Counted from the stretch's first letter, positions 36,373-46,359 are shown. The stretch: 64,000 nt of DNA from CAYUYV01 sp050331455 (GCA_050331455.1 JBHJGV010000043.1:19981-83980), one strand, 5' to 3'. Numbers and translations are program-made. Notes: generated by a model from the letters alone, not told the origin.

Positions 36373-36419
36373 CGGTTTTCGCTCGGTGTCGGTTTCCGCT
36401 CGGTGTCGGTTTTCGCTCG
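36373..36419. repeat. Tandem repeat, 17 bp x 2.8
   Basis: CGGTTTTCGCTCGGTGT at 36373-36389, then a copy with one change (36390-36406), then a partial copy to 36419. It sits in the space between the divergent hydrolase and peptidase genes. Confidence 0.88.
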
Positions 36420-36597
36420 TTCCGCATTCCGCCCGGCGACCGGTTCAAGACAGTCTGCAGGCGATCATTCAAGTGTAGACCAGAGCGCCTCCAGGCCCCA
36501 CGCTTTTTTCCTGAGGGAGCCTTGGTGGATTGTGGCCCACGGCCTAACATGGGCCAAGGATCGACGGGGGCGAAACGGAATGACAGGAGGCTTGGCC

Positions 36598-38739
36598 ATG
36601 ACCTTTCGAAAAGGATGGATTACGAAGCATTTGCCGGCTGCGCTGGTCGCCTGTCTGCCCCTGGGGGCGCTGGCCCATGATACGCCGGATAAAGACATGC
36701 CGGCCCAGCAGCCGCCCGGTGCCCTGGCACCGCTCGCCGAACGGTTCGAGCCGCGCCATGTGTTTGATCTGGAATGGGCAAGCGATCCCCGGATTTCCCC
36801 GGATGGCATGACGATTCTTTATGTCCGCAACGGCATGGACGTCATGAAGGATCAGCGCCGGCGCAGCCTGTGGCAGATCCATCTCGATACGGGCCAGCAT
36901 CGGCCGGTCCTCAATGACGGCGCGCGCTACGGAACGCCGCGCTGGTCCCCCGACGGAACGCGCATCGCCTACATTGCCGCCCGGGATGGCCTGCCGCAGA
37001 TTTTCGTGCGCTGGATGGATACGGGCGAGACGCTTCAGGTGTCAAACCAGACGGCGGCGCCCGGCAATCTGGTCTGGTCGCCGGACGGCACCTTGCTGGC
37101 CTTCACGGCGCGCGTGCCGGCACAATCGAAGCCCATGGCGCCCATGCCGACGCCGCCCAAGGGGGCCGACTGGGCCGAGCCGCCCGTCGTGATCGACACG
37201 GTCCGCTACCGTTCCGACGGGGCCGGCTTCCAACCCGAAGGCTACACGCACCTGTTTGTGGTTCCGGCCGACGGCGGCTCGCCGCGCCAGGTCACGACCG
37301 GCAATTACAATGTCTCCGGCGCCGCCGCCTGGCTGCCCGGCAGTGACGGGCTGATCTTCTCCTCAAACCGCAACGAGGACTGGGAATATGATCCGCTGAA
37401 CACGGATCTCCACGAGATCAATCTGGCGGAAGAAACGCTCAAGACCCTGACCACCCGCAAGGGGCCGGATGGCGGCCCCGTCATTTCCCTGGACGGGCGC
37501 TTCGTCGCCTATACGGGCTTTGACGACAAGGGCAAAGGGTACCACACCGCCAAAATTCATCTCCTGGACCGGCGGACCGGATCGATCCGTGTGCTGGCCA
37601 AGACGCTGGACCGCTCCGCACGGGCCCTGCAATGGGCCCCGGATAACAACGGCATCTATTTCCTGTTCGACGATGAGGGCATGACCAAACTGGCCATGAC
37701 CGATCGGGCCGACCGCTGGACCGTGCTGGTCAGCAATATCGGCGGCACATCCATCGGCCGGCCCTATGCGAGCGGCAGCTTTACAGTGGGGCCGCGGGGC
37801 ACCATCGCGACTGTGGTGACGGACGGTCAGTATCCGGCGGATGTGGAGGTCGCCTATGGCGGCCTGGGCGATTCCACCATGGTGCGCGTGACGGATCTCA
37901 ACAACGAGCTTCTGCCCCGGTTCGACCTCTCCGAGGCCCAGGAGATCCGCTTCAAGTCCGGCTATGACCGGCGGTCGATTCAGGGCTGGTACCTCACGCC
38001 GCCCAATTTCGATGCCTCGAAGACCTATCCCCTGATCCTGGAGATCCATGGCGGGCCGTTCGCCAATTACGGGCCACGCTTTTCCGCCGAGGGGCAGCTG
38101 TACGCAGCAGCGGGCTATGTGGTCCTGTTCGTCAATCCGCGGGGCAGCACCAGCTATGGCGCGGAATTCGCCAATCTGATCCACCACAATTATCCGTCCC
38201 AGGATTACGACGACCTGATGGCCGGCGTGGATGCTCTGGTGAAGCGCGGCCTGGTGGATCCCGACCGGCTGTTCGTGACGGGCGGCAGTGGCGGCGGTGT
38301 GCTCACGGCCTGGATCGTGGGCAAGACGAAGCGGTTCAAGGCGGCCGTCGTCGCCAAACCGGTGATCAACTGGCAGAGCTTCAGTTTGACTGCGGATAAT
38401 TACCCCTATTTCACAAAATACTGGTTCCCGGCCATGCCCTGGGAGGATCCGGACGGCTACTGGAAGCGCTCGCCCCTTTCCCTGGTCGGCAGTGTCTCCA
38501 CGCCCACCATGCTGCTGACCGGCGAGGCCGACTACCGCACCCCCATGTCGGAGACGGAACAGTATTATCAGGCCCTGAAGCTGCGCCGGGTGGACACGGC
38601 GATGGTGCGCATTCCGGGAGCATCCCATTCCATCGCCCGGCGACCGAGCCAGCTCATCGCAAAGGTCAACCATGTGCTGGCCTGGTTCGACCGGTATGAT
38701 CCGGCAAAGAGGCAATCCGATACCGGACAGGCTCGCTGA
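36598..38739 (+). CDS. S9 family (prolyl oligopeptidase-type) peptidase, exported
   Basis: 713 residues. The signal peptide is KHLPAALVACLPLGALAHD. An N-terminal beta-propeller (about 40-450) is recognisable from WSPDGTRIAYIA, VWSPDGTLLAFTA and similar blades. The C-terminal alpha/beta hydrolase has nucleophile Ser in VTGGSGGGVLTAWI, Asp in LTGEADYRTPM and His in IPGASHSIARRP. This is the layout of DPP-IV-like and acylaminoacyl peptidases that trim short peptides in the periplasm. ATG 36598 follows a perfect AGGAGG. The next gene starts 22 bases later, so they form a pair. Confidence 0.93.
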   Translation: MTFRKGWITKHLPAALVACLPLGALAHDTPDKDMPAQQPPGALAPLAERFEPRHVFDLEWASDPRISPDGMTILYVRNGMDVMKDQRRRSLWQIHLDTGQHRPVLNDGARYGTPRWSPDGTRIAYIAARDGLPQIFVRWMDTGETLQVSNQTAAPGNLVWSPDGTLLAFTARVPAQSKPMAPMPTPPKGADWAEPPVVIDTVRYRSDGAGFQPEGYTHLFVVPADGGSPRQVTTGNYNVSGAAAWLPGSDGLIFSSNRNEDWEYDPLNTDLHEINLAEETLKTLTTRKGPDGGPVISLDGRFVAYTGFDDKGKGYHTAKIHLLDRRTGSIRVLAKTLDRSARALQWAPDNNGIYFLFDDEGMTKLAMTDRADRWTVLVSNIGGTSIGRPYASGSFTVGPRGTIATVVTDGQYPADVEVAYGGLGDSTMVRVTDLNNELLPRFDLSEAQEIRFKSGYDRRSIQGWYLTPPNFDASKTYPLILEIHGGPFANYGPRFSAEGQLYAAAGYVVLFVNPRGSTSYGAEFANLIHHNYPSQDYDDLMAGVDALVKRGLVDPDRLFVTGGSGGGVLTAWIVGKTKRFKAAVVAKPVINWQSFSLTADNYPYFTKYWFPAMPWEDPDGYWKRSPLSLVGSVSTPTMLLTGEADYRTPMSETEQYYQALKLRRVDTAMVRIPGASHSIARRPSQLIAKVNHVLAWFDRYDPAKRQSDTGQAR

Positions 38740-38761
38740 TCCGTAGAAGGAAGGAAAAAGG

Positions 38762-39721
38762 ATGGTCCTGGGCCATGATTCCCTCGCGTCGCCGGCGCCG
38801 CCCCATACCCCCGCTCTGCGCGGTCAATGGACCGTGTCCGGCCAGGCCCTCGAACCGTCGCGCCAATGGTATCGCCTGGGCGCGGTCTCGCCCCTGGAGC
38901 TGAAAAACGCGCGTCTCCAGGCCCATTACGCCGTGCAATGGCTGGCGCGCACGGCCCGGGCCGTTGTGCCGCCACGGCGGGACGACAGCCATATGGCCTT
39001 GATCTGGGACCATGAGGTGAACGGGCTCGTGACCCAGCCCATGCTGGTCCGTGACGGGCCGGTCCGCCTCGCCCTGTCCTTCACGGCCGGCGGCATCGCT
39101 CTTTTGGGTCCGGGAGGCGCGGAAGGCCTGTTGCCCCTCGATGCGGTGACCGAAGGCGATGTGCGTGATTTCCTGATGGCCTGGGCGGGCCGGTTCGAGA
39201 TCGATCCGGCGGACCTCCTCCAGCCGATGCCCTATGCCATGCCGCGCCATCCGTTGGCGGAAGGGGGATGTTATGGTTTCAGCTTGGACGGCGAGGCTGT
39301 CCGGGAACTGGGCCGCTGGTTCTTCAACGGTTTCGATGCTTTGGACAACCTTGCCGGCCGCTATGGCGGTCGGGCTACGACGCCCATCCGCGTGCGCGTA
39401 TGGCCCCACCATTTCGATATCGGCATGCTGATCACCCTCGGGGAGGGCGGGCCAGCCGGCGCGCCGGTCGTGGGCGTGGGTCTGTCGCCGGGCGACGACC
39501 TGTTCCGGGAGCCTTACTTTTACGTCACGCCATTTCCTTCGCCCGGCTATGGCTCGACTCTGCCGGCGGTGGCGGCCCCTGCCGGGTGGCATACGGATCG
39601 CAGCTACACGGGCGTCGTGTTGCGGGGCGGGGACGCGGTGCGATCGCCCCATCCACGGGGCCTCGTCGATGCGGTCCTGGCCCCGGCGATCGAGGGCTGT
39701 ATCGCGCTTGTGCAATCCTAA
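38762..39721 (+). CDS. Uncharacterised protein, DUF5996-like
   Basis: 319 residues, no signal peptide or membrane segment. The C-terminal half carries VRVWPHHFDIGMLITLGEGG and GDDLFREPYFYVTPFPSP, which resemble the WPHHFD and EPYFY blocks of DUF5996 proteins; the family name is from memory and not certain. The N-terminal half has ALRLALS-like beta-strands typical of a barrel fold. AGGAAGGAAAAAGG precedes ATG 38762. It is coupled to the S9 peptidase gene, but nothing shows a functional link. Confidence 0.65.
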   Translation: MVLGHDSLASPAPPHTPALRGQWTVSGQALEPSRQWYRLGAVSPLELKNARLQAHYAVQWLARTARAVVPPRRDDSHMALIWDHEVNGLVTQPMLVRDGPVRLALSFTAGGIALLGPGGAEGLLPLDAVTEGDVRDFLMAWAGRFEIDPADLLQPMPYAMPRHPLAEGGCYGFSLDGEAVRELGRWFFNGFDALDNLAGRYGGRATTPIRVRVWPHHFDIGMLITLGEGGPAGAPVVGVGLSPGDDLFREPYFYVTPFPSPGYGSTLPAVAAPAGWHTDRSYTGVVLRGGDAVRSPHPRGLVDAVLAPAIEGCIALVQS

Positions 39722-39813
39722 AGGAGGAGGCTTCTCCTTTGCCTTGCGCGCCGACCGGATGCTCTCTAAAACCGTGAGTATTGCTTAAGGGTAATGCCAA
39801 AAGGGGAAGAGAC

Positions 39814-40194
39814 ATGCGTTGCAGGCTCGTCATTCTTTTCATGGTCGCTTCTCTGGCCGGCGGCTGCGCCTCCATCGTCAAGGGCAGCGCCCGGCCCGTT
39901 CAGGTCCGTGTCGAAGGGCCGGATCGGGCCCTGTGTACGCTCCGCAACAAAAAGGTCGACCTGCAAGTTCAGGCGCCGTCCGTGGTCCCTGTGAAGGCAC
40001 GTGGGCCCCTTGACGTCACATGCGTGGCAGACGGCTATGAGACCGGACGCACCACGATCGATCGCAAGTTCGCCTATTGGACCTTGGGCAATTTGGGCCT
40101 CGGCGGCCTGATCGGCATCGCGATTGATGCGGGGACGGGGGCCATCTCCGTGTACAAGGACGATGTGGTGGTCCAGATGAGGGAAGAGGTCTGA
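39814..40194 (+). CDS. Small lipoprotein of unknown function
   Basis: 126 residues. The signal peptide ends in a lipobox (MVASLAGGC), so the Cys is lipidated. The mature part is beta-rich with a PEGA-like segment (KVDLQVQAPSVVPVKARGPLDVTCVADGYE), and a hydrophobic Gly-rich helix (LGNLGLGGLIGIAIDAGTGA) follows near the end. AAGGGGAAG precedes ATG 39814. Beyond the stop, a stem GCCGGGCCAC (40388-40397) / GTGGTCCCGGC (40404-40414) may end the transcript. Confidence 0.7.
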   Translation: MRCRLVILFMVASLAGGCASIVKGSARPVQVRVEGPDRALCTLRNKKVDLQVQAPSVVPVKARGPLDVTCVADGYETGRTTIDRKFAYWTLGNLGLGGLIGIAIDAGTGAISVYKDDVVVQMREEV

Positions 40195-40496
40195 ACCGCG
40201 ATGGCTTGAGCGCTTGGAGGGCTATCGTTTGACTGGGTCACGGTGCTCCAGGACGGCGCTCGAGACAGGGCTTCGCAAACATCGGCACTGCTGGGCAGTG
40301 TTCCGGGGACCGTATCCCGTTTCGTTTCCGGATGAATCGTAATGGGGCGGTCCGTGCTGTCCTGAAGGTCCCGTTGAACGCATAGGAGCCGGGCCACGGC
40401 TATGTGGTCCCGGCCTGATATCATTCTTCGTAAAAACCTTTGGCGACGGATCCGACCGGCATGCGGGCCGGATCGGCGGTCAGCCGAAGGGGGCGA
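40195..40496. other. Intergenic region, convergent genes
   Basis: About 300 bases between two convergent lipoprotein genes. Apart from the hairpin at 40388-40414 I see no feature or gene. Confidence 0.45.
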
Positions 40497-40688
40497 TCAG
40501 CGCTGGCCTTTCAGGATGCGGCGCTTGGCCCGCTCGTAATCCCGTTCCGTGATCGCGCCGGCTTCATAGGCCTTTTTCAGGTCCAGCAACTCTTCGCCCA
40601 TGGTGCTCTGGGTGTTGATCACCTGGGAGTCGGCGCCGCCGCAGGCCATGAGCAGGGTGGCGAGACCCAACACAGCAAGTCGCTTCAT
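40497..40688 (-). CDS. Small SHOCT-domain lipoprotein
   Basis: 63 residues. A lipoprotein signal (LAVLGLATLLMAC) is followed by a linker and a SHOCT domain, LLDLKKAYEAGAITERDYERAKRRIL, the short helical pair often found at protein C-termini and thought to mediate oligomerisation. ATG 40688 is preceded by GGAGTGTGAG. It stands alone between convergent neighbours. Confidence 0.75.
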   Translation of the reverse strand: MKRLAVLGLATLLMACGGADSQVINTQSTMGEELLDLKKAYEAGAITERDYERAKRRILKGQR

Positions 40689-40845
40689 CTCACACTCCAT
40701 AGAATAACGCCGGATGCGTGCCGGCCGGGAACCGAGGGGGCGTACGGGCGTGACCCTATATGCTCGGCCTTAAATTGCGGTGTCACTATGGACAAGCCGG
40801 GCCGGGGCGTCCACTGCGCCCCCGCCCGGTTCCCTTCTCCCCGCC

Positions 40846-42738
40846 TCACGTTTCCTCGCGGGCGGTCTCGCCGTCTAAGGGCTGATAAATCTGGCTGCCC
40901 AGGGCCCGGAATTCGCGGGACTTTTCCCTCATTCCCTGTTCGATCTGCGTCACCGCATTCTGGCCGCGGGCGGCATCGGCGACCTCCTGGCTGATCCGCA
41001 TGGAGCAGAATTTCGGCCCGCACATGGAGCAGAAATGGGCCACCTTGGCGCCTTCGGCCGGCAGGGTCTGGTCGTGGAAGGCCTCCGCCGTCTCCGGATC
41101 GAGGGCAAGGTTGAACTGGTCGCGCCAGCGGAATTCGAAGCGCGCCTTGGACAGGGCGTCGTCGCGGATCTGCGCCGCCGGATGGCCTTTGGCCAAGTCC
41201 GCCGCATGGGCGGCGATCTTGTAGGCGATGACCCCGTTCTTCACATCGTTGCGGTCGGGCAGGCCCAGATGCTCCTTGGGCGTCACATAACACAGCATGG
41301 CCGTGCCGAACCAGCCGATCATGGCCGCACCGATGGCGGACGTGATGTGGTCATAGCCCGGCGCAATGTCGGTGGTAAGCGGGCCGAGGGTGTAGAAGGG
41401 CGCCTCGTCGCACTCCCTCAACTGCTTGTCCATGTTCTCCTTGATCTTGTGCATGGGCACATGGCCCGGACCCTCAATCATGACCTGGACATTGTAGCGG
41501 TCCGCCACTTTTTTCAGCTCACCGAGGGTTTCGAGTTCGGCGAACTGGGCCGCATCGTTTGCGTCGGCGATGGAACCCGGGCGCAGCCCGTCGCCCAGCG
41601 AGAAGCTGACGTCATAGGCCGCCATGATCTCGCAGATGTCCTCGAAATGCGTGTAGAGGAAGTTTTCCCGATGATGCGCCAGGCACCATTTGGCAAGGAT
41701 GGAGCCCCCACGGCTGACGATCCCCGTGACCCGGTCCACCGTAAGCGGAATATGGGCCAGCCTGACGCCCGCATGGACCGTGAAATAGTCGACCCCCTGT
41801 TCGCACTGCTCGATCAGGGTGTCCCGGTAGACCTCCCAGGTCAGGTCCTCGGCCACGCCGCCGACCTTCTCCAGGGCCTGATAGATGGGCACCGTGCCGA
41901 TGGGCACCGGGCTGTTGCGGATGATCCATTCCCGGATGGTGTGGATGTGCCGGCCCGTGGACAGGTCCATGACCGTGTCGGCGCCCCAGCGGATGGCCCA
42001 GACCAGCTTGTCCACCTCCTGGGCGACCGAGGAGGTCACGGCGGAATTGCCGATATTGGCGTTCACCTTGGTCAGGAAGTTCCGACCAATGATCATCGGC
42101 TCGATTTCGGGGTGGTTGATATTGGCCGGGATGATCGCGCGGCCGCGGGCGACCTCGTCGCGCACGAAATCGGCGGTGATGAAATCGGGGATGGCGGCGC
42201 CGAAGCTCTCGCCGTCCCGGGGGCCGGTGCGCCGTGCGGCCATCTCCCGGAGCATTTGTTCCCGGCCCAGATTTTCCCGAGCCGCGATATATTCCATTTC
42301 CGGCGTAATAATCCCTTCGCGGGCATATTCGAGCTGTGTGACGCGGCGACCGGGCTTGGCGCGCAGGGGCAGCCGCTCGGTCCGGTCGAAGACGGGCACG
42401 GACAGGGTCTCGCCGGCCCTCAGGCCGTCGTCCTCGGGCTTGCGCGTACGCCCAGGATAGGGCTCCACATCGCCGCGGCCTTCGATCCAAGTCCGGCGCA
42501 GGGCGGGAAGGCCTTTGGTGATGTCCACCGTGACGGCGGGATCGGTATAAGGGCCGGACGTGTCATACAACCGCACGCTCGACTCATCGCCGGCGAGGTC
42601 GACTTCGCGCATGGCAACGGCCACACCATGGTGACCGGATGCGGCCGGGTGGATCTTGCGGGAGGCGGGCAGGGGGCCCGTGGTGACGGCATCGGTGGTG
42701 ACCGGTGCGGTCTGGGCGGCGGCGCGGGTGTCAGACAT
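40846..42738 (-). CDS. thiC: Phosphomethylpyrimidine synthase ThiC
   Basis: 630 residues. It converts aminoimidazole ribotide to hydroxymethylpyrimidine phosphate in thiamin synthesis by radical SAM chemistry. The C-terminal cluster motif is intact (FCSMCGPKFCSMRIS, the CX2CX4C set). Other family blocks are visible: NINHPEIEPMIIGRNF, STGRHIHTIREWIIRNSPVPIGTVPIYQAL, GVRLAHIPLTVDRVTGIVSRGGS and MIEGPGHVPMHKIKENMDKQL. A TPP riboswitch lies upstream at 42880-42996. No other thi gene is in the window. Confidence 0.98.
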   Translation of the reverse strand: MSDTRAAAQTAPVTTDAVTTGPLPASRKIHPAASGHHGVAVAMREVDLAGDESSVRLYDTSGPYTDPAVTVDITKGLPALRRTWIEGRGDVEPYPGRTRKPEDDGLRAGETLSVPVFDRTERLPLRAKPGRRVTQLEYAREGIITPEMEYIAARENLGREQMLREMAARRTGPRDGESFGAAIPDFITADFVRDEVARGRAIIPANINHPEIEPMIIGRNFLTKVNANIGNSAVTSSVAQEVDKLVWAIRWGADTVMDLSTGRHIHTIREWIIRNSPVPIGTVPIYQALEKVGGVAEDLTWEVYRDTLIEQCEQGVDYFTVHAGVRLAHIPLTVDRVTGIVSRGGSILAKWCLAHHRENFLYTHFEDICEIMAAYDVSFSLGDGLRPGSIADANDAAQFAELETLGELKKVADRYNVQVMIEGPGHVPMHKIKENMDKQLRECDEAPFYTLGPLTTDIAPGYDHITSAIGAAMIGWFGTAMLCYVTPKEHLGLPDRNDVKNGVIAYKIAAHAADLAKGHPAAQIRDDALSKARFEFRWRDQFNLALDPETAEAFHDQTLPAEGAKVAHFCSMCGPKFCSMRISQEVADAARGQNAVTQIEQGMREKSREFRALGSQIYQPLDGETAREET

Positions 42739-42879
42739 GGCGGCTCCCTTGGCTCTTGTTCGGGATCAAGGAAACCCGGTTCATGAGCGGCAAGGGGCTA
42801 CGCGGGGCCGAAAGGGTGCGCGTGGGGCACCCCATGGTCTCCGACGCCGGATCGGGGCTGCATGGCCGCCCCGCCCGTC

Positions 42880-42996
42880 CTTCCCTCCGCCGGTCCTAAC
42901 CGGGTCAGGTTCGAAGGGACTGGGCGGCCTCGATGCGGATCTTCCCGCACCACGCCCGATCTCAGCCCCTTTGACATATCGGCAGGGGCGCCCCTA
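42880..42996 (-). promoter_or_regulatory. TPP riboswitch (THI element)
   Basis: On the minus strand the conserved TPP aptamer is clear: a GGGGCGCC start, then GGGGCTGAGAT, and later CCCTTCGAACCTGACCCGG and GGTTAGGACCGGCGGAGGGAA, where CTGAGA binds the pyrimidine and ACCTGA-N-GG..GGAGGGAA closes the three-way junction. About 140 bases separate it from the thiC ATG, room for the expression platform. Thiamin pyrophosphate should switch thiC off. Confidence 0.95.
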
Positions 42997-43090
42997 GGAC
43001 ATCACCACTGTTGGGTCAGGGGCCCGACTCTGTCAACCGTTTGGAGAGCGGCAGGGCGCCTCAAGGGCGCAGGGCCGGCACGGCATGTCC

Positions 43091-44083
43091 TCACAGCATC
43101 CTTGGAAGGATGCCCGCGGCCCGAGCATTGGCGAGGCCGGCGCGGGCGGAGTCCGCATCGATGGCGATCTGGGTCTTCAGGGCTTCCAGGCCGTCGAATT
43201 TCTTCTCGGGGCGGAGGAAGTCGACCAGGGCCACACTGATCCGTGTGTCATACAAATCGCCGGCAAAGTCGAAGACATGGGCCTCAAGGAGCACTTCGGT
43301 CTTGTCGAAGGTGGGCCGGCGCCCGAGATTGGCGACGCCTTCGTAAACGCCCCCATGGGGCCCTCCGAAGACTTCGATCAGAACGGCATAGACCCCGAGG
43401 GCCGGATGAAGCATCTCCCCGAGCGGGACATTGGCGGTGGGAAAGCCGATCGTCCGGCCCCGTTGATCGCCGGCGGCAACAACGCCCTCCACGGTCCATG
43501 GCCGGCCCAGGAGCCGGGCGGCCTGCTGGGGCCGGCCTTCGCGCAGGGCCGTGCGGATCGAGGACGATGAAATCTGCCCGTCGGCCATGGTGCCATTTCC
43601 GTCCGCATCCGGAAAAACCGGTGCAACGGCGGTCACGCCGAAACCTTCCGCATCGCCCATATAGCTCAACATGGTCATGTCGCCGGCCCGGCCGCGCCCG
43701 AATCGGAAATCTTCGCCGGCAACGACATGGGACACCCGCAGCCCCCCGATCAGAATGTCGAAGACGAAATCCTGGGGGCTCATGGCCGCCATGGCCTCAT
43801 CGAAGGTCAGGGCGAAGAGCGCATCGACACCGAGTGCGGAGAGGAGGCGGGCTTTGGTTTCCAGCGCCGTCAGGCGGAAGGGCGGCGTTTCAGGCGCGAA
43901 GAAGCGGCGTGGATGCGGCTCGAACACCAAAACGCCAAGGGGACGGCCGCGCCCGCGCGCCATCGCGCTTGCCTCGGCGATCACGGCCCGGTGGCCCCGA
44001 TGCACGCCATCGAAATTGCCCAGGGCCACGCTGGCGCCGTGGGCCTGTGGCGGAAGCGTGCGGTAGGAACGGAAGATCTCCAT
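43091..44083 (-). CDS. ribF: Bifunctional riboflavin kinase/FAD synthetase
   Basis: 330 residues. The N-terminal adenylyltransferase has ALGNFDGVHRGHRAVI (the GxFDGVHxGH nucleotide site) and ISSSSIRTALREG (ISxTxxR-like). The C-terminal riboflavin kinase domain has GRTIGFPTANV and the GVYEGVANLGRRPTF block. It turns riboflavin into FMN and then FAD. ATG 44083 begins MEIFRSYRTLP; the frame is open further upstream. Confidence 0.96.
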   Translation of the reverse strand: MEIFRSYRTLPPQAHGASVALGNFDGVHRGHRAVIAEASAMARGRGRPLGVLVFEPHPRRFFAPETPPFRLTALETKARLLSALGVDALFALTFDEAMAAMSPQDFVFDILIGGLRVSHVVAGEDFRFGRGRAGDMTMLSYMGDAEGFGVTAVAPVFPDADGNGTMADGQISSSSIRTALREGRPQQAARLLGRPWTVEGVVAAGDQRGRTIGFPTANVPLGEMLHPALGVYAVLIEVFGGPHGGVYEGVANLGRRPTFDKTEVLLEAHVFDFAGDLYDTRISVALVDFLRPEKKFDGLEALKTQIAIDADSARAGLANARAAGILPRML

Positions 44084-44383
44084 ATCGCGCCTGTCTTTGG
44101 AAGGGCCGACCCTTGGACGGACATGGCTGCCCGGCCGGGGTGATCCCTGACCGATCCGGGCGCGCATACCCGGCGGCCCTTCCTAACCCGATGAAATTAC
44201 TGGGGGACACAGCACTGAACCTGGGGCAGCAGCATGGCGCCGCCGGCACAGGATCCTCACAATTTGGCAACCTCGCCCGGCAGGCGACCGATCGCAGGAT
44301 CCAGAAATCCATTCAGCCGGCGCCTCGACAGGGGATGGCGGCACCTCGACCGCGGTCTCGATCCATGCCTTGGCGCCGGGCAG

Positions 44384-44818
44384 TCATCCGTCCCGGGACG
44401 GGACCATGATCAACGCTTCCCCGTCGGCGACGATCTTGTCATTGACGCTACAGCGGCACGCCAGCGTCACGCGCTTTTTCGTGTGGTCGATCGCGGCCAC
44501 TTCCACCGCCGCAATGACCGTATCGCCGATGCGCACGGGTGCGCGGAATTTCAGCGTCTGACCCATATAAATCGCGCCCGGTCCGGGAAGTTTGGTGCCG
44601 ATCACGGCGGAAATCAGGCCGGCCGTCAGCATGCCATGGGCGATCCGGCCACCAAATGCCGTGGTCGCGGCGTAGCTCTCGTCAAGATGCACCGGGTTGG
44701 TGTCGCCCGTGACGCCAGCGAACAGCACGATATCGGCCTCGCTCACGGTCTTGGAGAAATACGCGACCATGCCTTCTGTCAGGTCTTCGATGGTCAGCCC
44801 CTGGACATGTCCAGCCAT
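44384..44818 (-). CDS. MaoC/PhaJ-like (R)-enoyl-CoA hydratase
   Basis: 144 residues, single hotdog domain. The hydratase-2 motif is present: FAGVTGDTNPVHLDESYAATTAFGGRIAHGML, with the catalytic Asp and His. PhaJ enzymes hydrate trans-2-enoyl-CoA to (R)-3-hydroxyacyl-CoA, feeding polyhydroxyalkanoate or other pathways. GGGAGATCC precedes the ATG. It is monocistronic; no pha genes are adjacent. Confidence 0.88.
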   Translation of the reverse strand: MAGHVQGLTIEDLTEGMVAYFSKTVSEADIVLFAGVTGDTNPVHLDESYAATTAFGGRIAHGMLTAGLISAVIGTKLPGPGAIYMGQTLKFRAPVRIGDTVIAAVEVAAIDHTKKRVTLACRCSVNDKIVADGEALIMVPSRDG

Positions 44819-45154
44819 CCTGGATCTCCCTCTTCTCGCTGGTGCGGTGCTTTTGTCATGACCGGCAACCTAAACGCCGCGTGCCGAGCGAACAAGCGCG
44901 CTCTCCCGGGCTTGGCGCGGGTGGGTCCGGCGAACAGGCATGGCGGCTCGCGACGCCAAGCGCCAGTGGGCGCAGCGTGCGGTTAACCGCATCTTATGCT
45001 CACCGGACGAGACTTCGCCCGTGAACAGGGCCGATTGCAAAAGGTCCATGGCCGCGCCGGCGGCTTCGGTCCGAGCGACCGGCGGCCGGCCCCAGTCCAC
45101 CGCCGGGTGCCGGAAAAACGGCCACCGTGCGGCCGCCTTTCGGAGGAATGTCCC
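44819..45154. other. Intergenic region upstream of cheZ
   Basis: About 335 bases between divergent genes. No gene or clear flagellar-class promoter was recognised. CGGAGGAA at the end is the cheZ ribosome-binding site. Confidence 0.4.
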
Positions 45155-45841
45155 ATGCCTGCAACAGCCCAGTCCGAGGCCTTTTCCCGCCTGGTCGACC
45201 ATATGCGCGGCCAGAAAGGGAAGGAGAGCGTCGATCTCGTCGATATCCTGACCCTGGCGGAAGTCATGGTCGGGGCCATGCAGAGCTTCTTTTCCAGTGT
45301 CGATGCGAAGGTTTATGCCGAATTCCGCGGCATCGCGGACTTTATCGAACGCACCAAGACGGAAGTGGCAGCCCTCCAGCCAAACGATCTTCAGCAGACC
45401 CGCATACCCCGGGCGGGCAAGGAACTCGACGCCATCGTCAAGCAGACCGAGGATGCCACGAACACGATCATGGAAAGCGCCGAGCGCATCATGAACGCCG
45501 ATCCGTCCGACCACGATGCCTATCACGCGACAGTGCAGGACGCGGTCATGCAGATCTTCGAGGCCTGTTCCTTCCAGGATATAACGGGCCAGCGCATCAG
45601 CAAGGTCGTCGCCACGTTGAAGCATATCGAGGAGCGGGTCACCCGCATCTCCAACGCCTTCGGCGTCGCGGATGCCCCGGAACCGGAGGAGAATGAGGAC
45701 GAAAAGCGCCGGGCGGATCTGTTGCTCAACGGCCCGCAGCTCGACGGCGAAGGGGTGGACCAGTCGGATGTCGACGCCTTTTTCGAACAGGCCGCCGGCA
45801 AGGAGGCCAGCCAGAACGCCATCGACGCCCTGTTCGACTGA
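45155..45841 (+). CDS. cheZ: Chemotaxis phosphatase CheZ (alphaproteobacterial type)
   Basis: 228 residues, mostly long helices. The catalytic stretch CSFQDITGQRISKVV matches the DFQDLTGQ motif of CheZ, in which the Asp and Gln attack phospho-CheY. The protein ends with an acidic linker and a short terminal helix (SQNAIDALFD) like the CheY-docking tail of E. coli CheZ. It should dephosphorylate CheY and so set the flagellar switch. CGGAGGAATGTCCC precedes ATG 45155. No che cluster surrounds it, but a receptor gene (56866-59289) and a TipF-like gene are in the window. Confidence 0.88.
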   Translation: MPATAQSEAFSRLVDHMRGQKGKESVDLVDILTLAEVMVGAMQSFFSSVDAKVYAEFRGIADFIERTKTEVAALQPNDLQQTRIPRAGKELDAIVKQTEDATNTIMESAERIMNADPSDHDAYHATVQDAVMQIFEACSFQDITGQRISKVVATLKHIEERVTRISNAFGVADAPEPEENEDEKRRADLLLNGPQLDGEGVDQSDVDAFFEQAAGKEASQNAIDALFD

Positions 45842-45915
45842 CGGTCAAGGATCGCCTGAAGGTCAGGGGTCGACCCAAAGTCAGAGCGTCCGCACCAGGT
45901 TCGGCAGGCAAGGCC

Positions 45916-46359
45916 TCACCGGCCCCGCCAGGTGAGGAAGACGAAGCCCAGTCCCAGCACAAGGCACAAGGGCGAGTAGAGCAGCTGATCGAGCGTCGCA
46001 AAGGGCTCGGTCTGCTCGATCCCGATCCTCGGGACGACATAGCCGGACATGCCGCGTCCGACAAAGACCAGCGCGATCACCCCGGTCGCAAGGCGGGAGA
46101 ACCAGGCCCAGCCCAAGGGCACTGCGCCGCTGGCCGACAACCCGAACAGGCCGGCAAGGACGAGCAATCCGCCCACGGAATGGGCCATCCAGGCCGGCGG
46201 CATTCGGACGAAATCCGGGGCCCCCACCACAGTGTTGATGAGTTCGGCCTCGGTCTTGCCCGGCCACAGACCTCCCAGACCCCAATAGACGTGAAGGGCC
46301 GCAAGGGCTGTCAGGGCAACGAAAAGGCCGACGGCAACCCTCCGTGTCGCTTGACGCAT
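45916..46359 (-). CDS. DUF3995 membrane protein
   Basis: 147 residues with four hydrophobic helices. The first helix ends in ALHVYWGLGGLWPG, the hallmark of DUF3995, and the third and fourth helices match the family's spacing. Function is unknown. GGGAGG lies about 10 bases upstream of ATG 46359. Confidence 0.8.
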   Translation of the reverse strand: MRQATRRVAVGLFVALTALAALHVYWGLGGLWPGKTEAELINTVVGAPDFVRMPPAWMAHSVGGLLVLAGLFGLSASGAVPLGWAWFSRLATGVIALVFVGRGMSGYVVPRIGIEQTEPFATLDQLLYSPLCLVLGLGFVFLTWRGR